Positions 22,005 to 35,100 of a stretch of DNA of 64,000 bases are shown here, piece after piece (the first letter of the stretch is position 1; the number at the start of each line of letters is the position of its first letter). Source of the stretch: Prunella strophiata (Eukaryota > Chordata > Aves > Passeriformes > Prunellidae); contig JAZBQD010000001.1 of NCBI GenBank assembly GCA_036583965.1, positions 21,995,569-22,059,568 on the forward strand, read 5' to 3'. Under the pieces are notes generated by a model, which worked only from the letters and a program-made list of their open reading frames with translations, did not search any database and was not told where the DNA came from. The translations under genes were made by a program, and so were the position numbers.

Positions 22005-24120
22005 GGAAAAAGGAGCAGCAGACATTCATTGGAGTGAGAAACTGGGTGTGGCAGATTCTCCTGGATCACCAGCAAACAAAAACATTACACAGGAGAGATG
22101 GGCATCCCAAGAAACAGCCCCTTAGGATTCCTATCTTCACTCACAGCCAACTGACTGCATGGAAGCAAACTCCACAGCTCCAGAGAGACCAGTATTTTCA
22201 GCTAAAGCGCTGAAGTTTTGGGAAACTAAAAGCAGTTTTTGCAGACAGAAAATTATTATTCTTACTCAGCACTTGTGAGGTGAAAATGAGCAGTTACGTT
22301 CCACTCCAGCCACTGCACAGTTGTTTAGAAGGAACCTCTGGCTTTTACTTTATGTAAAATCCATGGCAGAATTGAGACAAGACTGGAATCAGGCTGCAGT
22401 TTGAGCAGCAACCTGCATTTTACTCAACCACTGTGCTTACATTTTTAATGACAGCTCTGCCCTGCATCCTCCTTAAACTGTTGCCCCACAAAAGGCAGGG
22501 AAATTCCTGATGTGCCATATAACACCACGTGTCACTGTGAAAATCCAGATTGTCTGCTGTGAAAGTAGCTAAAATTACAGCTTTAACACCTAATGCAAAG
22601 TAAAAACATCCATCTAGTTTAAATAATTTAATGGGGAGAAAACCAAGCACTTTCCTTCAAAACAACTTGGAAATACCTCAGCAGTGAACTATGACCTCTT
22701 TATAGAGTCTTATCTAAAAGCAAAACTGAGAATACAAAGCATGCTTGTGCAGTGCCCTGCATGTAAACACCTGCCTGTGTTGCTGAGGAATAATTTATTT
22801 AGGAAAAAAAAAAAAAATCCAGAAAATCATCTTAAACCCCAGAAGAATATGTAGAACTTAGCCAAGTTCTACTCCCCCAGTTCACTGATGCCTATCTGTA
22901 AATAAAAGATTGTAATCCAGCTTGTTGCAATTAGGTATCATTATCCTGCTCTGTTTTATGACTTTCTTCATTAATGAACTGAAGTGATTTCAGATATTGA
23001 TAATTACAGTGCTTGCAAATTTTAACAAAAAGCTCCACAATAAAACAATAATTCAAGCTAATAAACCCTGACCAAAATCTCTCTCTCAGGCATAAATCAC
23101 ATTAACTACCAAGAGGAAGATTTGAATACAACTTTGTAATAATTGTTTTCAAATTAGCAACAGAAGGAAGCAGCAACTCAAACTCCAATACTTTGGGGCT
23201 TGTTTGAAAAATTAAGAAAGCAGTTTATGCAATTGATGCTTTTCATCTGTTTGACAGCTTAAAAATCAAGTTAATGCACATGAAAGTTCTGTGGTTTGTA
23301 AGTGCACTTAATCCCAGCACAGAGCTGTCAGGGTGAACACACCTGCACAACTTCTACATTAAACAGGATTTACTCAGCCAAGATATTGATAATTCAAGGT
23401 CAGGTCACACTGTATCACACACTGACATCTCCTCTTGTGTTACCCCATTTCTCTGTGAAAATTTAGACCCACAAGTTCTGTCTCTGCCAAGTGCTACAGT
23501 CTAACAAATATTAAAAACAGGCACTGAGAACAGACAGAAAAGTTATTATTTGTTACCACAGTGTGAAATGGGCTTCCTAAAATGTATCCACATAAGACTG
23601 TTGGAAGAATTAGGCTCTTACTGCTGTCAACTGTGGAAGTGAACAAGAAACAAAGCAGCCCAATAAGACTGGATAGATGCATGGTTTTATTTTTGTATGT
23701 ATTGATTTTATGTTTGTATGTATTTGAAACACTTGTAGGACCTTAGATGTCTGTCTCAGGCACCTGGAACATCTGCAGGAGAAGGAAGAAGGTCACCATC
23801 ATCTGTGGCACAAATGTGCAACTGCTGAGGCAAATAAGCCCTAGAGAAACACCCCTAAACAAGTGAATGCTAAGCTCAAACACACTGGCAAGTCAGATTT
23901 CCAGTTGCAGGTTGATTAAAACTACAAATTTCACACATTATGATGGTGAATTACTATAATCATAACTTTGGGATAGGTTAAAGACCAGTATTACAGACAG
24001 GCTGAGCTGAAATCTAGATTATCAGGCAAAGCAGGGATGTTCCTTCAAGGCTGGGGTTTAAAAGAAAATTTGAAGAGGTGTTAAATCAAGTACTAAGCCA
24101 ATAAAAGTTATAACCATAGG
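22005..24120. other. unique AT-rich DNA with a possible conserved noncoding segment
   Basis: About 2.1 kb, gene-free as far as I can see. The stretch 22915-23075 has clustered homeobox-type ATTA/TAAT motifs and few CpG, and is a candidate for conserved regulatory DNA. A duplicated TTTGTATGTATT motif lies at about 23690-23725. Confidence 0.3.
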
Positions 24121-24159
24121 AAAAAAAAACAAAAAAAAACCAAACAAAAAAAAAACAAA

Positions 24160-24194
<35 letters not shown>

Positions 24195-24196
24195 AA
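24121..24196 (+). repeat. A/C-only tract
   Basis: Seventy-six bases contain only A and C, starting as A9-C units and ending in an A run of more than 30. It is a simple-sequence tract, perhaps the remains of a retrotransposon tail, but no element body is recognised upstream. Confidence 0.9.
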
Positions 24197-26794
24197 GCAA
24201 CGAAGATCTAAGAGTTTTCTTGTACCATGTTATGTACAAAAAAAGACTTTTTATAAAACTTTTAGAGTCCGTTTTTGGGCTTTCTCCCTTCCTGTGGAGT
24301 TAGAGGTGTTATGAACACCTTCAGTTATTTGGCTTTATTCAGCTGTAACAACACTGGTTGGAAGGCACATCTCTAAAACAACCTCCACCACAGCAGCACC
24401 AAGCTGGGTCAATTCCCCCCTTTTTCTGGACATGTCCTTCTCCCTTGGCTCTGCCTGAACCAGTCATTCTTGGACTGGGACAACCTCTGGTTTGTGCCTC
24501 CTGACACAAAACAGAGAGCAAAGCATCAGACACCATTTTTTTTCCCTACTGTAGTGAATGAAAGCTTCAGTGAATTGCAGCCATCACATCTTTGACCTGA
24601 TGAAGCACCTGCTCCCAAAAATACCCCTTGTGCCTCATATTCAAGGTTTGCTATTGTTGAAACTGTGGGTCTGTGTCTGGTTTTGAATAATACAAAGTAA
24701 TGTTTATTGCTTTCAATACTTATAAGGCAATAAATTACTATTTCCTAAATAAAAACAGCCAGCGACCATGTCTAATAAGTTTACTGAGGCTGAACATTTC
24801 CATTTGTTGCAGGTCACATGATGGAAACATTCTGATACATTTTTCAAATACACATATAGGAATTTGAGTGAGGTGTTATTAGTGCTGATTCCCTAACTAA
24901 AATGAGTTTAAATAAGCCAAAAGATTTTTTTTCCCGATTCCCAGAGATCTCCTTAATTCCATACATGGGCAAGCAGTAGAACTGCACAGGCTGATGGATT
25001 AAACAAAGCCTGATTTTTTAATGGCCTAACGAGTAAGTGCAGTCAAGGAGCAGTTAGATAACATGTAAGTGATATCAACCAGAGCAGTCCCGAGATATTT
25101 CTCTTTCCAAGTGGTAGTCAATGGCTTATAAAAGAAACAGACCCATCTAGTGGTAACACTGCTTTTATGCTAATGCCTGTGGGAGGCACAAGCAGAGAGG
25201 AGAGGGGATAAATGAATTACACCACCAGAAAGAGCAGTGGCAATCAAAGCTTCGCTCCAAGTCAAGTAGGGAGAACTTCTCCTCGGGTGAAGGTGCTGAA
25301 CAAGCCTTTTCAAATAATTTGGTTTACAAAATATTAGCACTCATCTTCAGGAAAGACCAAGTCCTCACCACTCAAACCCATCAGTCAGGATCAATGTCAG
25401 CCCATGGCAGGGAAAGCTCAAATGCACCACACAAGGAAAACCACTGGAATGCTCTCTAGAAGCCTTCATTTGGGTTTGAAATATCCTAAACTACTTCAAA
25501 AATTGTTTTTATAATGTAATGACTTTGAGCACATCTGTGCCTAAACAACCCTCCATGTTGAGCAACAGAGTGTTCTGCTCATTTGATCTGGTGTCATTGC
25601 ATGTGACAATTCTGAGTGGGAATAGTCCCAGGGGACAAGAAAGAAAAAAACACCACAATGTGCCAAAATCTGAAAGCCATGCAATTTTAGGCTTGTCAGA
25701 GCATTCCTAGCAAAAAGTGCTAGAAAAGCTAATAAGGGCTCATCTAATAATGAATTGAAAATGACAGTAAAATTAGCATCACTGGTCACGATTTCATGGT
25801 AAATAGATCTTGTCAAAATAAATCATTGTGCTGTTTTTCAGTGAGAATCTCAGGCTTGGGCACTTGGTGCCTCAGGCCATCTTGATTAGAAAACAAAAGC
25901 ACTGCCACGAGATAATAAATGAACTAAAAGCTGTGATGGGTCTCAACAGGCAGCTGGAAAGGAAGACAAAATGCACATATTGCTCCAGGGAATGCTTCCC
26001 ACCTTGTTCCAAATCCTCCTCTGCCCACAACTCTGCCAAGGCAGTAGAGAAAGCTCAAAATGATCAAAGGTAGCAAACAAAATAGCAATGCTCACACATG
26101 GCTAGCTCAAATAGAAAAGAGGGCCCTGGCCTCACCCTGGTACGGCAGCCAACTCCCAAATTTAACTGAATCCTGAAATCCCTCCAGATACACTAACCAG
26201 ATGGCAAAAAAGAATTGGGAGGTAACAGGGATGAGAGGTGCAAGCAGGGCAGCAAAAGGAGCAGCCAGCAGTGATTTCAACATGGGAATTTCTAGGAGCA
26301 AGGTCTTCCTTGGCCTGAGGGAGAGAAAAATCAAAGGAAAGGGGAACAGCAGCAGCAAATCCATGTCTCCACACACGACCCTTTCTCCCCTGGATCTTCA
26401 CCAGGGTGCACAGGTTCACCTCACAGGCAGCACAGAACTGCCTTTTCCTGCCTTGCAAAGAAAACAAGAATTTGTGGGTCATGTCTCACACTGCAAAATC
26501 TTCCAAGGATGATTTCAGAGCCATCCTGACAGTATGGCAGGGAAAGGACTTCACATTGTAATGTCTGAACCACAGTTTGTTCCCTTGTGCTCAGAGTCCA
26601 TCAGCCCCAGGCCTGGGCAGTCTGGCAGTGGTAAAGGACAAGCCCTTTGCTGTCCTCAAGGTCTCTGAGAAACTCATCTCCACTGAAAACACTCCTGCTC
26701 TTCCACCATGCACTGTGAGTCACCACCTCACTGTTCTCTACTGGTCCAACACAATTTGGTCACGTCTCAGATTTCGAAAATGGCCAAAACAGAG
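24197..26794. other. unique DNA with a possible conserved noncoding segment
   Basis: No gene is supported. The stretch 24740-25075 is AT-rich, poor in CpG and has patterned motifs (TCTAATAAGTTTACTGAGG, TGGATTAAACAAAG) that could be conserved regulatory DNA. An 81-codon open frame at 25828-26073 follows a TTTTTCAG, but its translation is not recognised. Confidence 0.3.
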
Positions 26795-27282
26795 ACCTCC
26801 AAAAAGGAAGGATGTGGAGATGCTGGAATGAATCCAGAGGAGGCCACGGACATGCTCCAGGGCTGGAGCTCCTCTGCTCTGGAGCCAGGCTGGGAGAGCT
26901 GGGGGTGCTCACCTGGAGAGGAGAAGGCTCCAGGGAGAGCTCAGAGCCCCTTCCAGAGCCTAAAGGGGCTCCAGGAGAGCTGGAAAGGGACTGGGGACAA
27001 GGGATGGAGGGACAGGACAAGGGAGAACAGTTTCAAACTGACTGAGGGCAGGATTAAATGGACATTGGGAAGGAATTCTTGTCTCAGAGTGGTGAGGCCC
27101 TGGCACAGGGTGCCCAGAGCAGCTGTGGCTGCCCCTGGATCCCTGGAAGTGTCCAAGGCCAGGCTGGACAGGGCTTGGAGCAGCCTGGGACAGTGGAAGG
27201 TGTGGAAGGTGTCCCTGCCCGTGGCAGGGGTGGAATGGGAGATCTTTAAGGGCCCTTGGAACCCAAACCATTCTACTTTAAG
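26795..27282 (+). mobile_element. CR1: CR1 LINE, 5'-truncated, about 490 bp
   Basis: Plus-strand order is CTCACCTGGAGAGGAGAAGG, AGCCTAAAGGGGCTCCAGG, GGGACAAGGGATGG-like steps, GCCCTGGCACAGGGTGCCC, CTGGACAGGGCTTGGAGC, GTGTCCCTGCCCGTGG and ACCCAAACCATTCTA. A 10-bp motif GTGGAAGGTG is duplicated in tandem at about 27193-27212, a private change of this copy. A 196-codon frame across it is a CR1 remnant translation. Confidence 0.92.
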
Positions 27283-28178
27283 CAATCCCCTTGGCTGATG
27301 TGAGTGGCCTCACAGCAGCTGCATTCCAGGTGAGCAGCATCCCCACTCCTGCCTAGTGCTGTAATTCCTTGAATCCCAGCACAGACAACACCTCACTCCC
27401 ACAGCCCCCAGTGCCCTGTTCTGGTACAGAGCAGGAAACCTTCTGGAGAGGGAGCTGCCTGGTCACTGGGCTGTCACAGATTAAACCTAAACACACACTT
27501 TAATGCAGCCTGCAGCCCCATGTCCCTGTTGGTGACAGGGACACAATTCCCAGCTCTCCCCTCACAATCCTCCCAAGCAGGGAGCAGGATTTTGTCTTTG
27601 CTCCAAGGCTCCTTTCCCTGCCCACACATTCAGTAATCCTTTGATTTGCTGCAATGAGTCCAGGAAGTGCAAGATCTAAGGATTAAATCACAAATAACAA
27701 CCTGGTACCCAGCTCAAGGACTCTGCATCCTGCACCTTTTGGTGTGAAGTTACAGTTTTAATACTGGAGGGAACCACATCCACAGTCAGCTGGGATTTTG
27801 CTTTTGAAAATTAGGCTTCTTCTAGAGAGCTTCTCTCCAGGCAAAGGCAGCAGTAAGGAAGTCAGCCCCAACCCCAGAGAACTCTTGTGGTCCCTGGGAC
27901 TGTCTAAAAAGAATAGAAAAAGCCTCCAGGAAAGTCACTTGAGAGTAGTAAGAGAAAGGCTTCTGTAAAACATTATCTGACAAATAATTTGTCTGCTACA
28001 GAAATATTCCAGTGGAGTCCTGGAGATAAATTAAGTCCTCAAATGATGCACAAAGGGAAATAAAAATGAAATTGAGGAATTGAAAGTAGAACAAGTATTT
28101 AAATCATACTTCTTAGCAAAGACTGCTGAAATCTATTGCCAAAACTACTGTTCCTCCTGGTTTTCCTCTCAATTACAG
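27283..28178. other. unique sequence, no gene seen
   Basis: Ordinary noncoding composition. It ends in a strong pyrimidine tract and AG at 28178 (see the next entry). Confidence 0.4.
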
Positions 28179-28286
28179 GTGGTGCAAGGCAGCACCACTG
28201 GGGTCAGCAGAGCTGAGTTATTTATTCCTACAGAGGATGCAAAACAGGGACTAGAATCCCAATGCCATGGCAGTCTTTTTGAATGA
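28179..28286 (+). CDS. weak candidate terminal coding exon
   Basis: A good acceptor (CTGGTTTTCCTCTCAATTACAG) is followed by 35 open codons in phase 0 and a TGA. The residues begin VVQGSTTGVSRAEL and have an unremarkable soluble composition. An AATAAA lies downstream at about 28640. The phase would allow joining to the exon at 2062-2292, but nothing else ties them. I do not recognise it, and a chance frame of this length is common. Confidence 0.12.
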   Translation: MVQGSTTGVSRAELFIPTEDAKQGLESQCHGSLFE

Positions 28287-29364
28287 CTAATTAGAGACTT
28301 CCAAACTTGAACAAAAGCATCTGAGCATTCAAATCTGAATTTATTTTTTTAATTCAATGTTTTCTCCATTTGAATTTTTAGGCATCTTTTGTAGGAATAC
28401 CCCTGGACAAAGGGCCAGTGTTTTTATATTTACATGTCATTTTTTTGTGCCAAGAGATGCAACTGCTATGGAGAGGTGGACTGGGCCATTGCACCAACAA
28501 GCAGCCATCAAGAATAACTTAAACCACTTTAGGTTATAATGAGACTACTAAAATTTCTGCAAATAGACAACTTTTTAGTGCAGACTTTTAATATTTCAGA
28601 GAAAACAGGATTTGTTGCTTTCATGTAACTTAATGTGAAATAAAGCCAGCAGAGAAAAAAATGAAGAAAAAAGGACCACAGAAATGACCCTAGCAGACGA
28701 CAGTAACACCACAAACTTTCTCATAGCTGCAATTAAGTGTGATAGAGTCAAATGAAAAATGGATTGAACATGGCTGGAAGTGGTGCTGCACTGGGACCCT
28801 TGCATAGCTTTGGAAAGAAACTGATGGGGCTGATTAAATTAAATCAAAAGCTGGAGCACTTCAATGACAATAAAGGCAAAAACAGCCTTATAATTCAGCA
28901 TGAGAATAACTAAGCAGCTGAAGGGAACCACTGAGCTGCAAATGGGTTGGCACAAGCTGGTGCAAAGCCCTGCTGGGTCAGTCAGCTCCTGCTCCAGGAG
29001 TCTGGAAGGACATTTTGACTGTGGCTATTCCCCTGCATAGCACTCGAGTGGCTTTGGTGTGAGACACTGTCCTAAGTGCCCACATGCACAGGTTTGGGAA
29101 ATTCAGGACAGGAAAGCACCAGCAAGAGCATGGCAAAGGGCATCCTTTGGCACAGCTGCTGTTGGAATGGGAAGTCAGCAGAGTGATGACAAACTGTGGC
29201 AGGCACAGGCTCTCCCAACACATCATCCCTGGAATGGGGTCCTTGGCACATGCAAACTCCAGCACAGCACAGAGCAGAACATGCTGGCTGCCAAAATACA
29301 GCTGCTTCTCACAGGTGAGGGAGCAGGAGGGCTTGAGAGCTGGGCAGCTACAGTTGGTGCTGTA
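28287..29364. other. unique sequence, no gene seen
   Basis: AT-rich, with AATAAA-type motifs at about 28640 and 28870. Overlapping small frames on both strands near 28980-29360 are not supported. Confidence 0.4.
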
Positions 29365-29562
29365 GAAAATTCATGAAATTGTCCCCTGGCAGGGTGGACA
29401 GGCCCTGGCACAGGGTGCCCAGAGCAGCTGTGGCTGCCCCTGGATCCCTGGCAGTGCCCAAGGCCAGGTTGGACAGGGAAGGTGTCCCTGCCCATGGCAG
29501 GGGTGGCACTGGATGGGCTTTCAGGTCCCTTCCCACCCAAACCATTCCATGATTCCATAATA
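29365..29562 (+). mobile_element. CR1: CR1 LINE 3' end
   Basis: Plus-strand GGTGGACAGGCCCTGGCACA, GGTGCCCAGAGCAGCTGTGG, GGAAGGTGTCCCTGCCCATGG and ACCCAAACCATTCCATGATT. About 20 bp (the GCTTGGAGCAGCCTGGGACAG box) are missing between GGTTGGACAGG and GAAGGTGTCCC compared with the other copies, so there is a small internal deletion. Confidence 0.92.
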
Positions 29563-30298
29563 TCTCTGCAAATACACAGATGTGTGCAAGTCAGGTTCAC
29601 CAGAGACACTGGGAAGAGCTGCTTCCAGTTGTTCCTTCTGTTTTCCTTTTGCTATACAGCAACTGCTGCTGTGCTTCTGGATTCAATAATTATATTTTGA
29701 TGTGCATGTTGCTGAAAATACCTGTGAACTCAAGTAACAGGAGTAACAATGTAGCAGATGGCAAGTTTTGGGTTTTTGTTGGGTCTTCTCAAACATACTG
29801 ATCAACTGTTATGAAGCAACCTCTGATTTCAGGAACCTCTAAACCACTACATTTGATATTTCTGAGCTCTGCAGGCAGACTCAACAAGCAGAAATCAGAG
29901 CCTGTGTTGTTCCTGCAGCTGAGCAAAGGGATGACTCTGATTACCCTGTGCTTCCCTACAGCAGGATGATGAAGAGATGGCACTGATGTGCAGAGAACCA
30001 TTTCCTTCCTCTGCTGTTGAGCTGATATCCCTCTCTGATAGGAACTCTGGGGGCAGCAAGGTGTGCATGCAGCTGGGAGGAATTCTGCTGTGAAAGCAAA
30101 TTCAAGTTCTTTAAGGAGCAGATAATGAATTAGTGCAGCATCTTCTCCATTTTGCCTTGAGCCTGTTGCCAGCTCCAGCACCAGCCCCTCCACAGGACCC
30201 CTAGGAAGCCCTGGAAGCATCAGCTGGAGAGGGCACAGGATCAAGGAGCCTGTAATAAAGCACACATGCCTTCTCTTGCTCTGCTAGGAGAGCCCTCC
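29563..30298. other. unique sequence, no gene supported
   Basis: A 158-codon minus-strand frame (29789-30265) has no recognisable motif. No repeat is seen. Confidence 0.4.
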
Positions 30299-30483
30299 AC
30301 ACTCCTGCTGATCATCTTTTGGACCTCCATGACATAGATCTTTCTATTAAAAAACTTGAAGGACAAACTTTGAGCCTTTGTCTGCTCAAGCATCCTTAAA
30401 ACACCAGCACCACCCACACTGAGCAGTCTAAGCACTTACAAGAAATCCACAATGTCCTAAAGAATTTTTTTTAAGGAACCATT
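30299..30483 (+). repeat. direct duplication, unit 1
   Basis: This segment recurs at 31958-32141 in the same orientation, 1,659 bp further on, at roughly 92% identity by eye. Both begin ACACTCCTGCTGATCATC and end with TTTTTAAGGAACCATT. On the minus strand both keep a short open frame, but most codon differences change the amino acid, so I see no sign of protein selection. Its nature is unknown: a local duplication, or two copies of an unrecognised repeat. Confidence 0.85.
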
Positions 30484-31957
30484 ATATCAGTGTTTATTTA
30501 TTGCCATTTAATCTGGAAGAAGGATTAAATGGACTGGGATTTAATCACCATCCTCAGGATTTAATGACACTCAGCAGAAAAGCTGAACTAAAAAGGTGTT
30601 TGGGAATGCTGAGGAAAAATGTCATGTAATACAGGTATTTCTTTTAGTCCTACTTAACTTCACCTAAGCACAAAACAAGATTATCACTTTGCCTGAAAGA
30701 TTCATAGGCACACAGGGCCTCAAGAGGCATTACTTCAGGATTCTTAATTTTGAAGAGATTTCCAGAAAGCTTCTTGAGAGAGCACACACTTGTGTACACA
30801 GAGACAGTGTAAGTGGCATCTGTCAGAGCAGGGATGACTTGCAAGCAGAAATTTTGTATATTCCTCTCAAAGAAGATTGTGTTCTCCTCCCCCTGCTTTT
30901 CCTTTCTGCTCCTGTGAACCAGGAGGAAAAAAATCTACTGTCCATGTTCCCACTTGGATTTGCCTCTGGTGAGAAAAGTCCCCAGGGAAGAGCAGAACTT
31001 AATTCCCAAGGCTGGGCAGCCCCTCCAGGTGAGAATTCCTGTCCTTACCTCCCCCCCAGGCTCAGACTTTTGCACTGCACTGATATTAAGCTTGACCTTA
31101 AAAAAGGGAGGTGGCATCCCAGGGAAAGCAGCTCCCATCAGGATCACATCCTGGTTTCAGCAGCTCCTCTGCCCTTGTTGAGCTGATTTGCCCAGTTCTG
31201 TGCCCTTACTGTGTCAACTGAATCCACCTTGATTCCCCACAGTTCCTTCCCTTCTTTCCTGGGCTGAACAAAGGATAATGCTGCACTGTAAAAAGTGAGT
31301 CACAAGGAAAATAGGGAAGAAAAACAAATATGACAGCACCATTTCTTTTCATCTTTAAAAAAACAAAAAAAAAAAAAAAACAAAACCCAAAAAGTTTCAA
31401 ACCATTCAAGGACAAAACAATACTCTTCACTCAGTATAGAAAAAAAATGTTTTGCCATCTCCAAGCTACAGGGCTGAAATTCTCCTTCAGAACTACTCAG
31501 ACAAACTCTCTCCATCACATGCTGCTGATAACATCACTAAAATGCAACTTCTTTGGAATTTAGGAGTATAAGAATTTAGACATGCACTAGAAATTAGAAT
31601 CCATACATCTAAAGTGTCCTTCACTTAATGTTCACTAATACCTGTCACTTACTCTGTTGGATTTCCTACTGAGAGCAGGTTCAACAGTGCTTTGGTACCT
31701 CTTGTGTATTTTTTGTGTGCTTTGGGTTTGTTTTTTTTCCAATGAGAATTTGTTCAATAAATAAATAAAAATGGAGCTTTTACAGTTGCCATTAGTGAAC
31801 CTTGAGCATCCAAACAGATTGAGCAGTAATGTCTCCAACCACCTAAATCCAGGGATAAACTTTATTTCCTTATACCTCATCTAAGTTAAAGAACAAAGTA
31901 TTAATAACAGAGCTTTCACCTGTAACACATTCTGGTCTTGTATTTTTCTCTAAACAA
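30484..31957. other. unique sequence between duplicated units
   Basis: No retroviral or other gene is recognised between the two direct copies. A 165-codon plus-strand frame (30689-31186) is not similar to anything I know. An A-rich tract lies at about 31358-31392. Confidence 0.45.
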
Positions 31958-32141
31958 CACTCCTGCTGATCATCTTTTGGACTTCCATGATGTACATCTT
32001 TCCATTAAAAAACTTTAAGGACAAACTTTGAGCCTTTATCTGCTCAAGCATCCTTAAAACACCAGCACCACCCACATTGAGCAGTCTAAGCACTTACAAG
32101 AAATCCCACAACGTAGCAAGGAATTTTTTTAAGGAACCATT
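31958..32141 (+). repeat. direct duplication, unit 2
   Basis: Second copy of the segment at 30299-30483. The differences are point changes plus small indels near the right end (ATCCCACAACGTAGC here, ATCCACAATGTCC in unit 1). The flanking bases on both sides differ between copies, so the duplicated length is limited to about 184 bp. Confidence 0.85.
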
Positions 32142-35100
32142 CTGCCTTTTGCACCTCAAGAAGCACCATCTCATCCTTGCTGCAGGAGATTAAATGTACA
32201 GGAAGCCCAGATCCCACTCAGAAAATGGAAAACACTTGGGAAGTCGCTGAAAAGCAAACTCACAACAGTGACAGATATTTATCAAGATTTCCAGGAGGGA
32301 ATGAGTGATTTGCATGTCAAAGTCTTCAGAAAGTCACTTCTTTGACTGACCAGACTGGGGATAACCCACAGTTACAAGTCCCTGCAGAAATTTTCACACT
32401 CCATTTTCCCTGATGATAAAAACCCCCGACCAAAGGGAAAACCTGAGACATAAGGACTGTTTGATTTTAATCCATTTTAAACAAGCTGCTCTGTGCAAAA
32501 CTTGATATTTTTGTCACAACACCACTACAGGCATGTGGCATTTCCCAGTTCTTCCAAGAATCCATGTAGTGCCCCCCACAATCTTCCAAAAGAAATCAGT
32601 CTACCTCATCCACAGGGGTATGGAAGTGAACAACCCAAGGACACAAAGTTGAGATTATTCTTCACTCTTCCCTTCCAGTTCCTCTCCCCAAAAGATTGAG
32701 ACACTTTAAGAGGAGTCTGAAAGAAGCAGAACATTCTTCCCCTGTCTCAAACACGTAAAAATCACCCCAAAAGTAAGCACACCTTCCCCAGGAGAGCAAA
32801 GTCTTCCACCTCTCTGTTCACAAGGACAAGGATAGGCAGGGAGGGACCTGGGGCTTCTGGAGACACAGCAAACACAATGAAGGCATCTTCCAAAAAGAGG
32901 CCAAAACCCAGACAACTCTTAGAATTGTTTTCCACAAGAACTCTAGTGGAAACAATCTGGGGAAAGGAAATTCTGCAAGTTTCTGTTCCAGGGACAGCTG
33001 AAGAAAGGACCACCAAACTCAGGGGTTATTTATCACCTTGGACTCCCCTGAGAGCATCTGTCAGTCTCTCAGCAGCCTTCATCCCTCTCAAAGGGATCTT
33101 CACATCCCTCCAACACAAAGTTATCTCTGGGTGCTCCTGCCCTATCATCCCCTCAGGCTTCCTACTGCCTATCCTTCCAAATTTTACATTTCAAAGGGAA
33201 GCTGAGAGCCCTGATCAGTCTGAAAGCAGCTCAGAACTGGGAAATGCACACAAGGTTTGGGGTGAAGCTTCAAAAAGGGGAAGCTTTAATAGGATGTGCC
33301 AGCTGTCCCAAAAGGGGATCTGCTGGAAAGGCTGCAGGTGCATCCACCAGCTTAGAAAAGGAAATTATTACTTGTGGTTTTCTATTACCTTTGCAGGATA
33401 ACACTACAGAAAACAGATGGGAGATGTGATTTCATCTTCACTTATGCATCAGAAGATTAAAATGATCCTCAAATATTAACATTATGTCTGCTGGTCAGAG
33501 AAGGAGGATTCAAACTAGCAGTTCACTTAAAAAAAATCCACTAAAAAAAAAAAAAAACCAAAGCAAATCAACAACAACACAGCAACAAAACAAAACACTA
33601 AGGAAAAAAGCTGCACACACAAAAGTCCCTCCCAAAAATCAAAACCCAGCACACACAAAAGCTAGAAAACCATGCAGGTCCTGACTTCTCTCCAAAGAAA
33701 AAGACAAGTTTGTACATCATCCTGCCTGCTCCAAGATTACATTAAATTCTTCTGGAAACTAGAAGAACCCAAACTAAATCCATTCTCTCTATTCCATATA
33801 AAAGCTGATAACTTCTCTCAGTGTGTTCATAAGTCTGGTGCTCTGGTAGCTGATCCTGAGGTTCAAAAAGAGGCCTATGACTCATTTATTTTTATTCCCT
33901 GTGGTCAAGAACAGACACCACATAAATGACAAATTAAATGGCCTGACCAACAAATTCCTGGATGCCAAGTGCATGAAAAGACACAGACCAGACCAAAAAT
34001 TCCAGTTCTGTCATGTCAGGGAAAGAATCCCACCAGGGCTCAAAGCAAAGAGCAGAGACCATCATTCCAGATGGAAAAGCCCAGTATCAAAGCCATAAGA
34101 GGGGAAATAATTAATAGAACTAGCTCAAACTCCTGGATCAGGACCTCTGATCTGGTTTGGCACAGACATTTGTTGAGGTTCAGCTCAACAAAAAAAGCTC
34201 TTTAGGTAATTATTTACCTATTCAGAGTTGCTTGTTTTGGAACAAAAAAAAAACCCCTAAAATCACCCAAAACATGGTTCCTTAAGCTACCAATGAAAAC
34301 CAATCCAAGGGCTTGGGGGATTTCTTTTCATTGCTTTACTTTTTCATTTAGGAAAGCAGCTGGAAAAATTCTGTAGGCTCTGTGTCCTTGGCTCAGAGTT
34401 TGAACTTAATTCAAATTAATGTAACAAATACACCATTACTCCAATGGTATTAATTAAGGGAGGAAAAAACACAGGCCACTACCACCAGAAAGATAAAATA
34501 AATACATCAAAAGTAGAGAGGAGGTAGCAGATATAAGAAGCCAGAGCTAGCACTACTCCTTCACCACACACTTTTTGTTTCTGTGTCCTGATTACAGGTG
34601 GTTTTCATCCCTCTTGAACTACTGCAACTCATCTAATTTATTCCAGGAGTAAATAGAAAAAATAATGAACGTCAAATACTCAAGCTTTTAAGAGCTAAAT
34701 GTTCACCTTTAAAAACAAAAAGATAAAAATCTAAACAAACAACTAACAAAAAACCCAAAAAATAAAAATAAGGGAATGACATTTTTAAGGAGAGCATAAA
34801 TACAAGATGGTCATTTTCATATGGCTGGGCCAAGGCAATTACAGCAAAGAAAATGGTACTTAAGTGAAATAGAGGCATGTAAAACACTTCATTGTTTTCT
34901 CTCATTTTCTTCATCTCCTGGCACTTGAAACCCAAAAGTGTTGTGCTCCATTAACAATCCTAGTGTTCAGCTGGAGAGGGCACCTTTATTTTGGCAACCC
35001 AGATGAATAACCCAAGCAGCACATAACAGAACTACACTAACATACATGAGAAGAGCATTTCCTTAATTTCTCTGTCCTCTTTCACATTGTAATTTCATTG

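Noticed and set aside
30241..30435. Shared small protein in the duplicated segment
   Set aside because: Comparing the two copies, nearly all codon differences change the amino acid, which argues against coding selection.
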